Part shown: positions 8,401 through 16,486 of the stretch, one piece after another
Layout of the letters: every line of letters begins with the position of its first letter
Position numbering within the stretch: the first letter of the stretch is position 1
From: Nitrospira tepida
GTDB taxonomy: Bacteria; Nitrospirota; Nitrospiria; Nitrospirales; Nitrospiraceae
Assembly: GCF_947241125.1 (NCBI RefSeq)
Contig: NZ_OX365700.1
Coordinates: 2,946,001 to 3,010,000, forward strand
Reading direction: 5' to 3'
Length of the DNA: 64,000 bases
Made by a program: the position numbers and the translations under genes
Notes under the pieces: generated by a model
Told to the model about the DNA's origin: nothing
What the model saw: the letters and a program-made list of their open reading frames with translations, nothing else
Database searches by the model: none

Positions 8401-8634
8401 GGCAGGCTCCGCATGCGGCCGATCCTCATGACCTCGCTCGCCACGATTCTGGGATTGGCCCCCATGGCGCTTGGGTTGGGGGAGGGGAGCGAGGCCAATG
8501 TGCCGCTCGCCCGGGCCGTCATCGGGGGATTGCTCGTCTCGACCGTGATGACCCTGTTCTTCATCCCGGTCATGCATGCGATCGTCAGGCGCAAGGGCGC
8601 GAACGGGCCGCAACCGCAGGGGGAGCAGACCTGA
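5401..8634 (+). CDS. RND-family efflux permease (inner membrane)
   Basis: A 1077-residue resistance-nodulation-division transporter, the proton-driven inner-membrane pump of a tripartite efflux system. The first membrane helix is at about residues 11-30, followed by a periplasmic loop starting DIFPEINLPVVAV. A helical block at about 335-490 includes GTLLDDNIVVLENVHRHLEM, with the paired Asp residues that carry proton relay in this superfamily. A second periplasmic loop follows, then a second helical block from about 900 to the end. Length and duplicated architecture are complete. Its stop overlaps the start of the membrane-fusion gene by one base. Sequence style is closer to hydrophobe/multidrug than to metal pumps, but substrate cannot be read. 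No outer-membrane channel gene is adjacent. Confidence 0.93.
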   Translation: MIKGALNNPYAVVAISLIVMILGMVSYQNMVVDIFPEINLPVVAVATFYKGMGPSEIEGAITLRLEQIFLQASYVEHIESRSLPGVSLIKVYFQPSYDVNAAIAEITSLTYSALRYLPQGVFPPIIVKFGAASMPIGLLTVSSETLGEKEVRDLAYFGVRPQLANVPGVFVAPSFGGTVRQISVFLDRERMVARGISTQEIVGAVNAQSLLLPAGNVKIGQFDYNVYTNSMIKLIQDMNEIPVKVVNGVPVSLKDVGAAVDSTMVQSNVVRINGRRAVYLPIMKQAGANTIQVIDGIQAALPKLIGLPKDLSVKLIFDQSLYIRQSIRTLEHEGLLGGGLACLMVFLFLGSLGYTFIVALAIPISILAAFVLLYFSGHTVNLMTLGGLALVIGTLLDDNIVVLENVHRHLEMGKSAWQAALDGAGEVALPMLVAMTSTLIVYLPIFFFTGIVKFLFVPLAVAVAFTMVAAYVASMTVAPVAMATSLKPHQPHEGQAPSGRLFDRLFDRLTRAYETLLRACLRRKLGLVLAVTFLLIGSLLLTPRLATEFFPKVDAGQFVLSIAAPEGTRVENTEALVARVEQIIKDIVPPNELDQVVANIGLPQGWMVLFTPVIGPHQAFLVVSLARGHGTRTEEIVVRLRERLNRELPGLKVAFQTGGIISDVINFGLPAPIDIKVSGLNLQQVAQAATAIRNAVSGVPGTADVQVRQGMDYPELRLEIDRQKAAYVGLTERQVVTDLSTALSSNLQLSPGYWIDPKSNNAYFVVAQYPEQTLTRFEDFLDTPLIGAKIDRPAAVSTVARLDRGSALSLQQTAFAQVPAVLQPSHTDAAPVLLRDLVTVKRQTGPETVDHYNLQRSMDVLVSVLGNDLGRTARLVEHALAGVSLPGDVLTSLKGEVDAMRAALTGFGGVLPLAIVLIYLVMVGLFRSYLDPLVIMLAVPLGFIGVIGMLLATHTSVNVESLIGALMMIGIVVSNSVLLVDFANRQMRAGIPLEEAVVLAGRLRMRPILMTSLATILGLAPMALGLGEGSEANVPLARAVIGGLLVSTVMTLFFIPVMHAIVRRKGANGPQPQGEQT

Positions 8635-9848
8635 TGTCGAATCTGCCGCCCGAGCGCACTCCGGAACCCGACGAGCCGCGCCGCGCAACGGCGCGACGCC
8701 TCCACCGGCTCATGGGCGGGGCGGTGGTCGCGGCAGCCATCGTCATCATCGGCGTACTCGCGTTACATGGGTTGTACCCTTCCGACTCACCGATCGCCGG
8801 CCCGTCGGCGGGGGCCACGGCATCCGTTCCGGAACCGCAGGCCCTCGCGGTCCAAGTCGTCACGCCACAACGGCGGGACATTCGGCGACAGCTCACGGTA
8901 TCGGCCAACATTTCCCCTTGGTACCAGGCCACGCTCTACGCCAAGGTGCCCGGCTACCTCAAGGAGGTCACGGCTGACAAAGGCGATACAGTTCGGAAAG
9001 GCCAGTTGCTCGCCACCATCGACGCGCCAGAAGTCGAACAGCTCTACCGCCAGGCGGAAGCGGACTTTCAGATGAAACGACTGACCGCGCGGCGATTACA
9101 CAATGTCTGGACAGAGAATCCCGATGTCATCGCGAAACAGGATGTCGATGTGGCGGCAGGAGCGGCGGAAGAGGCCCGGCATTTGCGTGACAGCCGCCGG
9201 ACCATGGTCGCCTATACGAAGGTGACGGCGCCGTTTGACGGAACCATTACCGCGCGCTTCGCCGACCCGGGAGCCCTCATTCAGTCGGCGACAGGGTCGG
9301 CCACGCAGGCGGCCCCGCTCTACACAATCATGGATCTCAGCCGGGTCCGCATCTACGCCAATCTTCCCCAGGAAGTGTCCGCCCTCGCCAAGCCCGGCGT
9401 TTCCGTGCGGCTCCAGGTGAAGGAGCAGCCCGACCGGGAATGGCACGGCACCATCACGAGAACGACGGGCGTGCTCGATCCGGCGACTCGGACGCTACTC
9501 GTGGAAGTTGATTTGCCCAATGACGATCGACGCTTGCAGCCGGGGATGTACCTGACGGCGACGTTCGACCTGGAAACCCATCAGAACGTGCTGGCGATTC
9601 CACCGGCGGCGATCCTGTCCGGATCGGCCAGCAAGGAGATGGCCGCCTTTACCGTCGTGAACGGTCAGGCGCGTCGGGTCCCGATCACGGTCGGACTGGA
9701 CGACGGGCTGTGGGTGGAGGTCACACAGGGCCTGGCCGGCCACGAGGACGTCATTGTGGTGGGGAAAGGCAGCCTGGCGGAAGGACAGGCGGTCCGTCCC
9801 ACCCCATACAATTTGCCGGTGGGGAAGCCGTCACGGCAGAAGCTCTAA
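8634..9848 (+). CDS. RND efflux membrane-fusion (periplasmic adaptor) protein
   Basis: A 404-residue adaptor linking the RND pump to an outer-membrane channel. An uncleaved membrane anchor is likely at about residues 24-46. The lipoyl half-motif ATLYAKVPGYLKEVTADKGD (about 100-119), the helical hairpin, the second lipoyl half (KVTAPFDGTITARFADPGAL) and the beta-barrel region (TRTLLVEVDLPNDDRRLQPG) occur in the family order. The start overlaps the permease stop (TGATG), which indicates translational coupling. It belongs to the HlyD/AcrA superfamily. The outer-membrane partner must be encoded elsewhere. Confidence 0.92.
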   Translation: MSNLPPERTPEPDEPRRATARRLHRLMGGAVVAAAIVIIGVLALHGLYPSDSPIAGPSAGATASVPEPQALAVQVVTPQRRDIRRQLTVSANISPWYQATLYAKVPGYLKEVTADKGDTVRKGQLLATIDAPEVEQLYRQAEADFQMKRLTARRLHNVWTENPDVIAKQDVDVAAGAAEEARHLRDSRRTMVAYTKVTAPFDGTITARFADPGALIQSATGSATQAAPLYTIMDLSRVRIYANLPQEVSALAKPGVSVRLQVKEQPDREWHGTITRTTGVLDPATRTLLVEVDLPNDDRRLQPGMYLTATFDLETHQNVLAIPPAAILSGSASKEMAAFTVVNGQARRVPITVGLDDGLWVEVTQGLAGHEDVIVVGKGSLAEGQAVRPTPYNLPVGKPSRQKL

Positions 9849-9971
9849 CCGTAACCGAGGAGCGTCCCATTCCATGGCCGGCGCTTGGTATGATGAAGAA
9901 TCTGGGAGGCAGCGGATCTTTCCGAGGGTCTCGACTCAGTCCGTGGCACTCACGGTCCCGGAGGCCACGCC

Positions 9972-10610
9972 ATGGCCTATGGTCAGCGGGGGGAGTGTCT
10001 CGTTCTCATCGCATCGGCGATTGGTCTTGCACTACTGCCAGCCTGCATCGCCTCCGGTCCCGGCCCACCTCCACCCCTTGCGGTGGAAGCCAGCCACAAC
10101 CCAACCCAAATTCCTGCGTCCGTCGAACGGCTCGCCATTATCTATCCCCGTTCGGCTGATCCAACGCTCGCCGCGATCTATGCGCACCTCGAAGCCAGGA
10201 CCTTTCTCCTCAAGCTCTCCCGGCCCTCATTACAGATCATCGATCGGACTCATCTGACAAGTGTCCTGGAGGAGCAGCGGTTCCAAGTCTCGGGCCTGGT
10301 TTCCGACGACAGCATGGCGCGCATCGGCCATCTGCTCGGAGCCGACAGCATTCTGTCATACCGCGTGGAACGTCCCACGCTGCACGACCAGTTCCGGGCT
10401 CGTTTCTCCGGACAGGTGCCGCCGGTGCGGGTATTCAGCAAAGTGACCCTGGTCGAGAGCGGAGAGGTCGTCTTTCATCACGTCGTGACGGTGCAGCCGC
10501 CGACACCGTCGGAGGAGGCGCCATTCACCGACGCTGAACCGCTGGTCCAGGAAGCCGTGAAGACCGGCGTGGGACAGACCCTGCTGGCTCTGCAACGCGC
10601 GTTTCAGTAG
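9972..10610 (+). CDS. CsgG-like lipoprotein
   Basis: A 212-residue lipoprotein: the signal sequence ends in ALLPAC (Cys25). The mature part contains IIDRTHLTSVLEEQRFQVSG and ARIGHLLGADSILSYRV, the hallmark strand-helix elements of the CsgG/LpoB-type fold. Known relatives form curli secretion channels (CsgG) or activate penicillin-binding proteins (LpoB); this sequence cannot say which, and it lacks an obvious channel insertion. The start is supported by GGAGG seven bases before the ATG. It lies 123 bases after the membrane-fusion gene on the same strand and may be co-transcribed, but a link to efflux is inference only. Confidence 0.8.
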   Translation: MAYGQRGECLVLIASAIGLALLPACIASGPGPPPPLAVEASHNPTQIPASVERLAIIYPRSADPTLAAIYAHLEARTFLLKLSRPSLQIIDRTHLTSVLEEQRFQVSGLVSDDSMARIGHLLGADSILSYRVERPTLHDQFRARFSGQVPPVRVFSKVTLVESGEVVFHHVVTVQPPTPSEEAPFTDAEPLVQEAVKTGVGQTLLALQRAFQ

Positions 10611-10820
10611 CAGACGCTCGCCACCCTGAAGGCGCGCGAGCAGAAACAACGCGAGTCGAGCAACAAGCAATTGGAGCCTCCAATCTATTCACATTTGTAG
10701 GACGCTGGAGTAGAGTAGGCGGCCCTGCCGATTGCATTAGCGTGAGAGTCGGCGCCCTGACTCAGCCGAGAAACCACTCACCACACGATCACCGTCCACC
10801 ACCAGAGAGGAGGGTCCTGT

Positions 10821-12260
10821 ATGACGCGCCGTTCGCCCACGATGTGGGGTGTGCTCGCCGGTTCGCTGGTGTTCCTCCTCGGGCTCACGTCATCGCCGGC
10901 GGGCGCCCCGCTCGCGATCCCCAAGCCCACAGACCCGTTGCTCCCTCCTCCGCCTCCTCCGGCCATCGAGCCGTCGGTCGTCAACCTGGCCGTGAGCGCC
11001 TCGCTGCAGCACGTGGCGCAGGCGGTGCAAGCCTCCTTTCCCATCCACCACCAGCATGAGGAGGAATGGCTGCCGGGCAAACGGCTCCTGGAGGGAGCCC
11101 CTTTCGAGTACCGGTATTACCTGTGGCGGGGGCCGGCGCAATTCACGCTGACCGGGAATCAGCTTGTCACGGAATTTCCCGACGTGCGATACCGTGTTGC
11201 CGCACGCATGGCACAGGCCGATGGCCAACCCCGCATCGGCACCTGCGGATACGGTGACCAATGGCCGCGACGCTTACGTCTTACGGCCACTTCTCTCTTA
11301 ACATGGACCGAATCCTGGCGGCTCCATACCACCACGACCTTCAGACCCCCGGCGCTGGCAGACGACTGCCGCCTCACCCCGTTGATTGCGGACGTGGGTC
11401 CGCTGCTGGCCGCCGGATTGAATGAACGATTACCGCCGTTCGCGGCGGCGATTGATCGAACCGTGGCGGAGCAGGCCGAGGCCAAGCAGCGCGCCGAAAT
11501 GATCTGGCAACGGCTCCAAGACCCGGTCGAACTCAAGCGGGGGATGTGGCTCGCGTATCGGCCGACTCTGGCGCGAGCCGGACCGATTGCGGCCGACGGC
11601 GAGGCGACCCTGCGGTCGATCGTGAGCCTGGCGTTCCATCCCCTCGTCACGCTCGGGGCCAAACCGGTCCTCTCCCCCACGCCCTTGCCGCCGCTGCAAC
11701 TCGGCCAGCCGGCGGCAGCCGAAGGCTTCCACCTCGGCATCCCCATGCTGGTGTCCTATGAGGAACTGAACCGGCGACTGGCTCCGCAGGTGATGGGAGA
11801 AGAAATCCGGCCGCCCGTCGGCGCCCCAATCAAGGTGACCGGCTTGCAGGTGTACGGCAGCGGTGATCGGCTGATTGCGGCCGTCACCGTGACCGGCGGC
11901 GTGAACGGCACGCTCTATCTAGCCGGCCGCCCCTCACTCGCCCCGGTTACACAGGCCCTGGAGTTTCGTGGATTCGACTTTACGATGGAGACGAGAAATG
12001 TGCTGGCGAAGGCGACCGACCGCATGATGCACGATGCCATCTTGGAGAAGGTGCTCCCGGAGACCACGATCGACCTGCGCGATCGATTCGAGGACCTGCG
12101 CAACCGGATCGAGCGGCAATTCACGCGGGAACTCGTCCCGGACACCTGGCTGGAAGGCTCGGTGACGCAACTGGTTTCCCGTGGCATTTACCCCACAGAG
12201 CAGGGCCTCGAGATTCACCTCGTGGTTGACGGGAATCTCAAGCTCACAGTGGTGAAATGA
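10821..12260 (+). CDS. DUF4403 family exported protein
   Basis: A 479-residue protein with an N-terminal signal (residues about 8-29, SSPAGA cleavage region), a Pro-rich linker (PPPPPPPA) and a long body with repeated amphipathic beta segments. The whole-length match by eye is to DUF4403, a Gram-negative envelope family of unknown function whose members have two similar lipid-binding-like halves (here about 60-280 and 300-479). AGGAGGGT before the ATG is a strong ribosome binding site. It converges on the first BON gene with a strong hairpin between them. Exported or periplasmic location is inferred from the signal. Confidence 0.78.
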   Translation: MTRRSPTMWGVLAGSLVFLLGLTSSPAGAPLAIPKPTDPLLPPPPPPAIEPSVVNLAVSASLQHVAQAVQASFPIHHQHEEEWLPGKRLLEGAPFEYRYYLWRGPAQFTLTGNQLVTEFPDVRYRVAARMAQADGQPRIGTCGYGDQWPRRLRLTATSLLTWTESWRLHTTTTFRPPALADDCRLTPLIADVGPLLAAGLNERLPPFAAAIDRTVAEQAEAKQRAEMIWQRLQDPVELKRGMWLAYRPTLARAGPIAADGEATLRSIVSLAFHPLVTLGAKPVLSPTPLPPLQLGQPAAAEGFHLGIPMLVSYEELNRRLAPQVMGEEIRPPVGAPIKVTGLQVYGSGDRLIAAVTVTGGVNGTLYLAGRPSLAPVTQALEFRGFDFTMETRNVLAKATDRMMHDAILEKVLPETTIDLRDRFEDLRNRIERQFTRELVPDTWLEGSVTQLVSRGIYPTEQGLEIHLVVDGNLKLTVVK

Positions 12261-12314
12261 TCGGGGACGGACGCGCGAGCCGCGCCGACGACTGGTGATA
12301 GGGAAGGTGCGAGC

Positions 12315-12347
12315 GGGTCCGCGGCGGCGCGGGGCCGCCACGGACCC
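12315..12347. terminator. Bidirectional hairpin between convergent DUF4403 and BON genes
   Basis: GGGTCCGCGGCGGC (12315-12328) pairs with GCCGCCACGGACCC (12334-12347), a 14-bp stem with one mismatch and a 5-base loop. It lies between two converging stops. No T tract is seen on either strand. Confidence 0.5.
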
Positions 12348-12359
12348 GTGTCTACCTGC

Positions 12360-13142
12360 CTATGGACTCAGATAGCCGGTCAGATCGTCCTGGACCGACC
12401 GAACTTCTTCCACGCTCTTCGCCAATTCGACAGCCTTCTCCGCTTCACGTTGCGCTTCGACGTTGCCCGTGAGGAAGACGCGCCCTTCAAGCGTGTTGAC
12501 GGTGATCTTGCGCTGGCTCAGCACCGAATCGGCGGCCAGGGCATTTTTTACCTTCTCTGTGGCGGCCTTGTCGCCGGCCGTGCCGAAGGCCAGGGGCGGG
12601 AGGTACCCGAGCAAATCGTTCTGAACGGACTGCACTTCTTCCACATGCTTGGCCAACTCGACGGCTCGGTCGGCCTCCCGCTGCGTCGGGACCGTGCCCA
12701 GCAACTGCACGCGTCTCTTGTAGGTGGTCACCTTGATGTCTCGTTCGCGCAGCGTGGGATCCGACGCCAGGGCGGCCTTCACCTGATCGGTAATCTCCTT
12801 ATCGCGAGCCGTGGTGTCGGTCACATGAGGGAGATACCCGACAAGATTGTTTTGTACCGAGCGGACCCCGTCCACGCTGTTGGACAGCGCCACGGCCTTG
12901 TCCGCCTCCCGCTCATGGAGCACCTCGCCCTGCAGCAACACCCGGCCTTTGTAACTGGAGACCGTGATCCCTCGCTGGCCGAGCACGGGATCGGCCGCGA
13001 TCGCGCTCTTGACCTTGTCCGCGATCTCCTTGTCCGTCGCGGCGACGGCGACGGAACCCGCCCCAAACACACAGACCAGCCCGATCGCGAGGATCAGGCC
13101 GGTGCCATGCCCATGCACCCCTGTTCGCATTGCCTTCTGCAT
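12360..13142 (-). CDS. Exported protein with three BON domains (paralogue A)
   Basis: A 260-residue protein: a signal sequence (about 1-35) and three consecutive BON repeats of about 75 residues, each with the pattern DKEI-VK-AL-DP-L-I-V-GRV-L-G-V--READKAVELA, V-SVQN-L. BON domains occur in envelope stress proteins such as OsmY and are thought to bind phospholipid membranes. AAGGAGG lies upstream of the ATG at 13142. A near twin lies immediately upstream (13565-14350). The two share domain order, leader length and promoter arrangement, so they arose by tandem duplication. Periplasmic localisation and a stress role are inferred from the family. Confidence 0.88.
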   Translation of the reverse strand: MQKAMRTGVHGHGTGLILAIGLVCVFGAGSVAVAATDKEIADKVKSAIAADPVLGQRGITVSSYKGRVLLQGEVLHEREADKAVALSNSVDGVRSVQNNLVGYLPHVTDTTARDKEITDQVKAALASDPTLRERDIKVTTYKRRVQLLGTVPTQREADRAVELAKHVEEVQSVQNDLLGYLPPLAFGTAGDKAATEKVKNALAADSVLSQRKITVNTLEGRVFLTGNVEAQREAEKAVELAKSVEEVRSVQDDLTGYLSP

Positions 13143-13266
13143 GGTTTCGTCCCTCCTTGTGAGATGGTGGTCAGCCGACGCTGGTTCCCTGCCATATCAG
13201 TGAAGAAGACGAAAGAAGAGGACGGATCAGGACGGAGCATGGAAGCCCCCGAGGAGAGATGCGGGA

Positions 13267-13295
13267 ATGCTACCATGCGCTCGACGCAAATCCAA
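13267..13295 (-). promoter_or_regulatory. Promoter of BON paralogue A
   Basis: Read on the minus strand, TTGGAT (13290-13295), a 17-base spacer and TAGCAT (13267-13272) lie about 125 bases before the start codon. The same arrangement precedes paralogue B. The remainder of the 422-bp gap 13143-13564 holds only this promoter, the untranslated leader and the hairpin at 13520-13547. Confidence 0.6.
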
Positions 13296-13519
13296 GAGAG
13301 GCCGGCCAGAGCCGGCGCATCCCGCCATCCCTTCCTGCGAGCGACAACCCCTCATCAGTTCGACCCTGTTTCGGCTCCTGACCCGGCCCTCGACACCCTT
13401 GCCCGACGCAGGCGGGTAGGGCCATGCCCCATCGACAACCCTTGGTAGGCAGATGAATACCGGCCTTGACCGGTACAGGGAAGCGCTCGGGCTTACAAGA
13501 GGAAGGGGAAGAGAAGACT

Positions 13520-13547
13520 CCGCGGCGACCCGATTGGGTCGCCGCGG
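13520..13547 (-). terminator. Hairpin terminator after BON paralogue B
   Basis: CCGCGGCGACCC and GGGTCGCCGCGG form a perfect 12-bp stem with a 4-base loop, starting about 18 bases past the stop of paralogue B. On the minus strand a T/C-rich stretch follows. It should separate the two BON genes transcriptionally. Confidence 0.65.
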
Positions 13548-13564
13548 AATGAGATCGAGAGAGA

Positions 13565-14350
13565 CTATTGACGAATAATATAGCCGGTCAGGTCGTTTTG
13601 CACCGACCGGACTTCTTCTACACTTTTCGCCAGTTCGACCGCCTTCTCCGCTTCGCGCTGAGCCTGCACCTGGCCCGTCAGATAAACCCGACCCTGGATC
13701 GTGTTGACCTTGATCGGCCGCTGACTCAGGGTGGAATCGGCGGCAAGGGCCTGTTTGACCTTCTCCGTCGCGTCCTTATCCCCCGTTGTGGTGAAGACGA
13801 CGGGCGGGAGGTAGCCCACGAGGTCGTTTTGCACGGCCCGCGTCTCTTCGACGTTCTTTGCCAATTCCACCGCCCGGTCGGCTTCTCGCTGATTCTCTAC
13901 CTTCCCTTTGAGCTGCACACGACCGTTGTAGGCGGACACCGTGATGCCTCGCTGGCTGAGGGTCTGATCCGAGGCCAGCGCCTGCTTGACCTTGTCGACG
14001 ATCTCCTTGTCCTTTGCCGTGTTGCGAGGGGCCTGCATCAGATAGCCGACGAGGTCATTCTGGACGGAGCGTACCTCTTCCACGCTGTTGGCCAAGTCGA
14101 TCGCTTTGTCGGCCTCCCGCTCGTAGGGAACCTGCCCTTTCAGCAACACGCGGCCCTTATAGGTCGAGACGCTGATCCCCCGCTGGCTGAGCACCGGATC
14201 AGAGGCCAGCGCGCTCTTGACCTTGTCCGTAATCTCTTGATCTGTTGCGGCCAGGACCGTCGTGGCGCTCAATACTAGCGCCACTCCGCCCGCAAGCGAC
14301 CAGCCGATCCACCGCCCGCCGCCCGTCGCACTCATGACGTTCTGCATCAT
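13565..14350 (-). CDS. Exported protein with three BON domains (paralogue B)
   Basis: A 261-residue protein closely similar to paralogue A along its whole length: signal sequence (about 1-34), then three BON repeats. Conserved pieces include ATDQEITDKVKSALASDPVL, YKGRVLLKGQVPYEREADKA and the C-terminal AQREAEKAVELAKSVEEVRS. The ATG at 14350 is preceded by AAGGAGG; a second ATG follows directly. Likely periplasmic and membrane-associating, as for OsmY-type proteins. Having its own promoter and terminator suggests independent transcription from its twin. Confidence 0.88.
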   Translation of the reverse strand: MMQNVMSATGGGRWIGWSLAGGVALVLSATTVLAATDQEITDKVKSALASDPVLSQRGISVSTYKGRVLLKGQVPYEREADKAIDLANSVEEVRSVQNDLVGYLMQAPRNTAKDKEIVDKVKQALASDQTLSQRGITVSAYNGRVQLKGKVENQREADRAVELAKNVEETRAVQNDLVGYLPPVVFTTTGDKDATEKVKQALAADSTLSQRPIKVNTIQGRVYLTGQVQAQREAEKAVELAKSVEEVRSVQNDLTGYIIRQ

Positions 14351-14459
14351 CTCGTCCCTCCTTGTGAATGGTGGTCAACACACCGCCGTTGTCTGCCGTA
14401 CCAACCAAGAAGACGAACCAGGAAGACCTGTCGGCCTCTCCCTGATGCGAAGGAGCCGG

Positions 14460-14488
14460 ATGCTAGCATGCGGTTGAGACAAAGCCAA
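14460..14488 (-). promoter_or_regulatory. Promoter of BON paralogue B
   Basis: TTGGCT (14483-14488), 17 bases and TAGCAT (14460-14465) on the minus strand, about 110 bases before the ATG. The spacer shares its downstream half with the paralogue A promoter (CCGCATGC versus GCGCATGG). The 422-bp gap 14351-14772 otherwise holds only the purH promoter. Confidence 0.6.
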
Positions 14489-14678
14489 GCCATACGAGCG
14501 GGCGACACGATCTTTCCAACGCCGAGCCTTCATGATCGACGATGGCGGAATCGAATCACGCCGGATTCAGGACTCTGATGCGCCGGCACGAAACCGGCCT
14601 TCTCGAGGACACGGATCGAAGCCGCCAGGTCTGGCAGGGTCTCCGCCAGTACGCAGGCCACCCGCCCGCTTCCTCGCC

Positions 14679-14708
14679 TTGCAGTCGCCCGAATTCATCT
14701 GCTATTCT
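14679..14708 (+). promoter_or_regulatory. Possible purH promoter
   Basis: TTGCAG (14679-14684), an 18-base spacer and TATTCT (14703-14708) lie about 65 bases before the purH ATG. No purine riboswitch or operator was recognised. Confidence 0.4.
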
Positions 14709-14772
14709 TCGTGCTTCTTTCACCACGACACGGTCGTCTCTATCCTGACACATCGATTCCAAGGAGTGGCAT

Positions 14773-16326
14773 ATGGCCGGCATGCAGCGGGCGCTGATCA
14801 GCGTGTCTGACAAGACAGGCATTGTCGAACTCGCCAGGGGGCTGGAGGCCCTCGACACGGAAATCCTTTCGACCGGCGGCACGGCCAAAACGCTCCGCGA
14901 GGCGGGCGTGACGGTGGTCGATGTCGCAGCCTACACCGGATCGCCGGAGATTCTCGACGGCCGCGTGAAAACGCTCCATCCCAAGATTCACGGCGGCCTC
15001 CTCGGCCGGCGCAGCCTGCCGGCGCATGTCGAGCAGATGCGGCAGCACCAGATTGGCCCTATCGACGTGCTCGTGGTGAACCTCTATCCGTTCGAGGCCA
15101 CGATCGCCAAGCCCGACTGCCCGTTCGAGGAGGCCATCGAACAGATCGACATCGGCGGCCCCTCAATGCTGCGGTCGGCAGCCAAGAACCACGAGGACGT
15201 GCTGGTGGTGGTCGATCCCGCGGACTATCCGCGCGTGTTGGAGGCGGTGAAAAGCGGATCGGTGCCGTCCTCCCTCCGGCGCGAACTCGCGTTGAAAGTC
15301 TTTCAACACACCGCCCGGTACGACAGCCTGATTGCCGGCTATCTGGAACGGCAGGTGCAGGGCACGGAGACGAAGTTTCCATCCGTCCTGTCGTTGCAGT
15401 TTGAGCGGGTGGAAACGCTCCGCTATGGCGAGAATCCGCATCAACAAGGCGCGTTCTATCGTGACCTCCAGGCCACGGAACCGTCCGTGTCGCGCGGGAA
15501 GATCCTGCACGGCAAGGCGATGTCCTACAACAATTTCCTCGACGCGAACGCTGCGCTGGAACTGGTCAAAGAGTTCGATCAGACCGCGGTCTCGATCATC
15601 AAGCATAACAATCCCTGCGGCGCCGCCTTGGGCGCCACGCCCGTCGAGGCCTACGTGAAAGCCCGCGAGACCGACCCGGTCTCGGCGTTCGGCGGCGTGA
15701 TTGCATTCAACCGACCGGTCGACCTGGCCGCCGCGAAGGAGATCACCGCCACCTTCGTCGAGGTCGTCATCGCGCCGAGCTTCGCGGAGGATGCCCTGGC
15801 CGAGTTGAAGCGCAAGAAGGATATTCGGCTGTTGGAAGTCGGCCCGCTCCGCAAGGCCGGCCCCGAGGGCTACGATCTCAAAAAACTGGTCGGCGGTCTG
15901 ATCGTCCAGGACCGCGACCTGGGCGTCCTCTCCGACCTCAAGGCCCTGTCCGTGCCGACGGTGCGCAAGCCCACGGAGGAGGAATATCGGGCGGCCGGCT
16001 TCGCCTGGATCGTGTGCAAGCATGTGAAGTCCAACGCCATCGTCTATGCGAGGCCGGGACAAACGGTCGGCATCGGCGCGGGGCAGATGAGCCGCGTAGA
16101 TTCGGTCAAGCTCGCCGGCATGAAGGCGCAATTGCCCGTGAAGGGCTGCGTGATGGCCTCGGACGCCTTCTTCCCGTTCCGCGACGGACTGGACGCGGCG
16201 GCCCAGGCCGGCATCACCTGCGTGATCCAACCAGGCGGGTCGATCCGCGATAGCGAGGTCATCAAGGCGGCGGACGACCATGGGATGGCGATGATTCTGA
16301 CGGGCATGCGCCATTTCCGCCACTGA
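14773..16326 (+). CDS. purH: Bifunctional AICAR formyltransferase / IMP cyclohydrolase
   Basis: A 517-residue enzyme for the last two steps of IMP synthesis: formylation of AICAR with 10-formyl-tetrahydrofolate, then ring closure. The N-terminal MGS-like cyclohydrolase domain (about 1-130) shows ISVSDKTGIVELA, LSTGGTAKTL and DGRVKTLHPKIHGGLL. The transformylase domain (about 135-517) shows RYGENPHQQGAFY, IIKHNNPCGAALG and GAGQMSRVDSV. Length is typical. AAGGAG precedes the ATG at 14773. purD follows 160 bases later on the same strand, so the two form a purine pair. Confidence 0.97.
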   Translation: MAGMQRALISVSDKTGIVELARGLEALDTEILSTGGTAKTLREAGVTVVDVAAYTGSPEILDGRVKTLHPKIHGGLLGRRSLPAHVEQMRQHQIGPIDVLVVNLYPFEATIAKPDCPFEEAIEQIDIGGPSMLRSAAKNHEDVLVVVDPADYPRVLEAVKSGSVPSSLRRELALKVFQHTARYDSLIAGYLERQVQGTETKFPSVLSLQFERVETLRYGENPHQQGAFYRDLQATEPSVSRGKILHGKAMSYNNFLDANAALELVKEFDQTAVSIIKHNNPCGAALGATPVEAYVKARETDPVSAFGGVIAFNRPVDLAAAKEITATFVEVVIAPSFAEDALAELKRKKDIRLLEVGPLRKAGPEGYDLKKLVGGLIVQDRDLGVLSDLKALSVPTVRKPTEEEYRAAGFAWIVCKHVKSNAIVYARPGQTVGIGAGQMSRVDSVKLAGMKAQLPVKGCVMASDAFFPFRDGLDAAAQAGITCVIQPGGSIRDSEVIKAADDHGMAMILTGMRHFRH

Positions 16327-16486
16327 CGGATGCTGAAACCGGTCCCCAACGTCGTTCTCAGTTGCTCGTGCCCTTCGACAGACAGAGACAGAGTACGCCT
16401 CAGAGCCCTCGCGCCTTGCGGCCTTGTTGGAGAACCGGTTTGAGCATCCGTCTCACCTCCAAGACCAATCGAGCAACGGCGTTCTG

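Noticed and set aside
10670-10684. Small palindrome ATTGGAGCCTCCAAT after the CsgG-like gene
   Set aside because: Six-base stem and no T tract; too weak to call a terminator.
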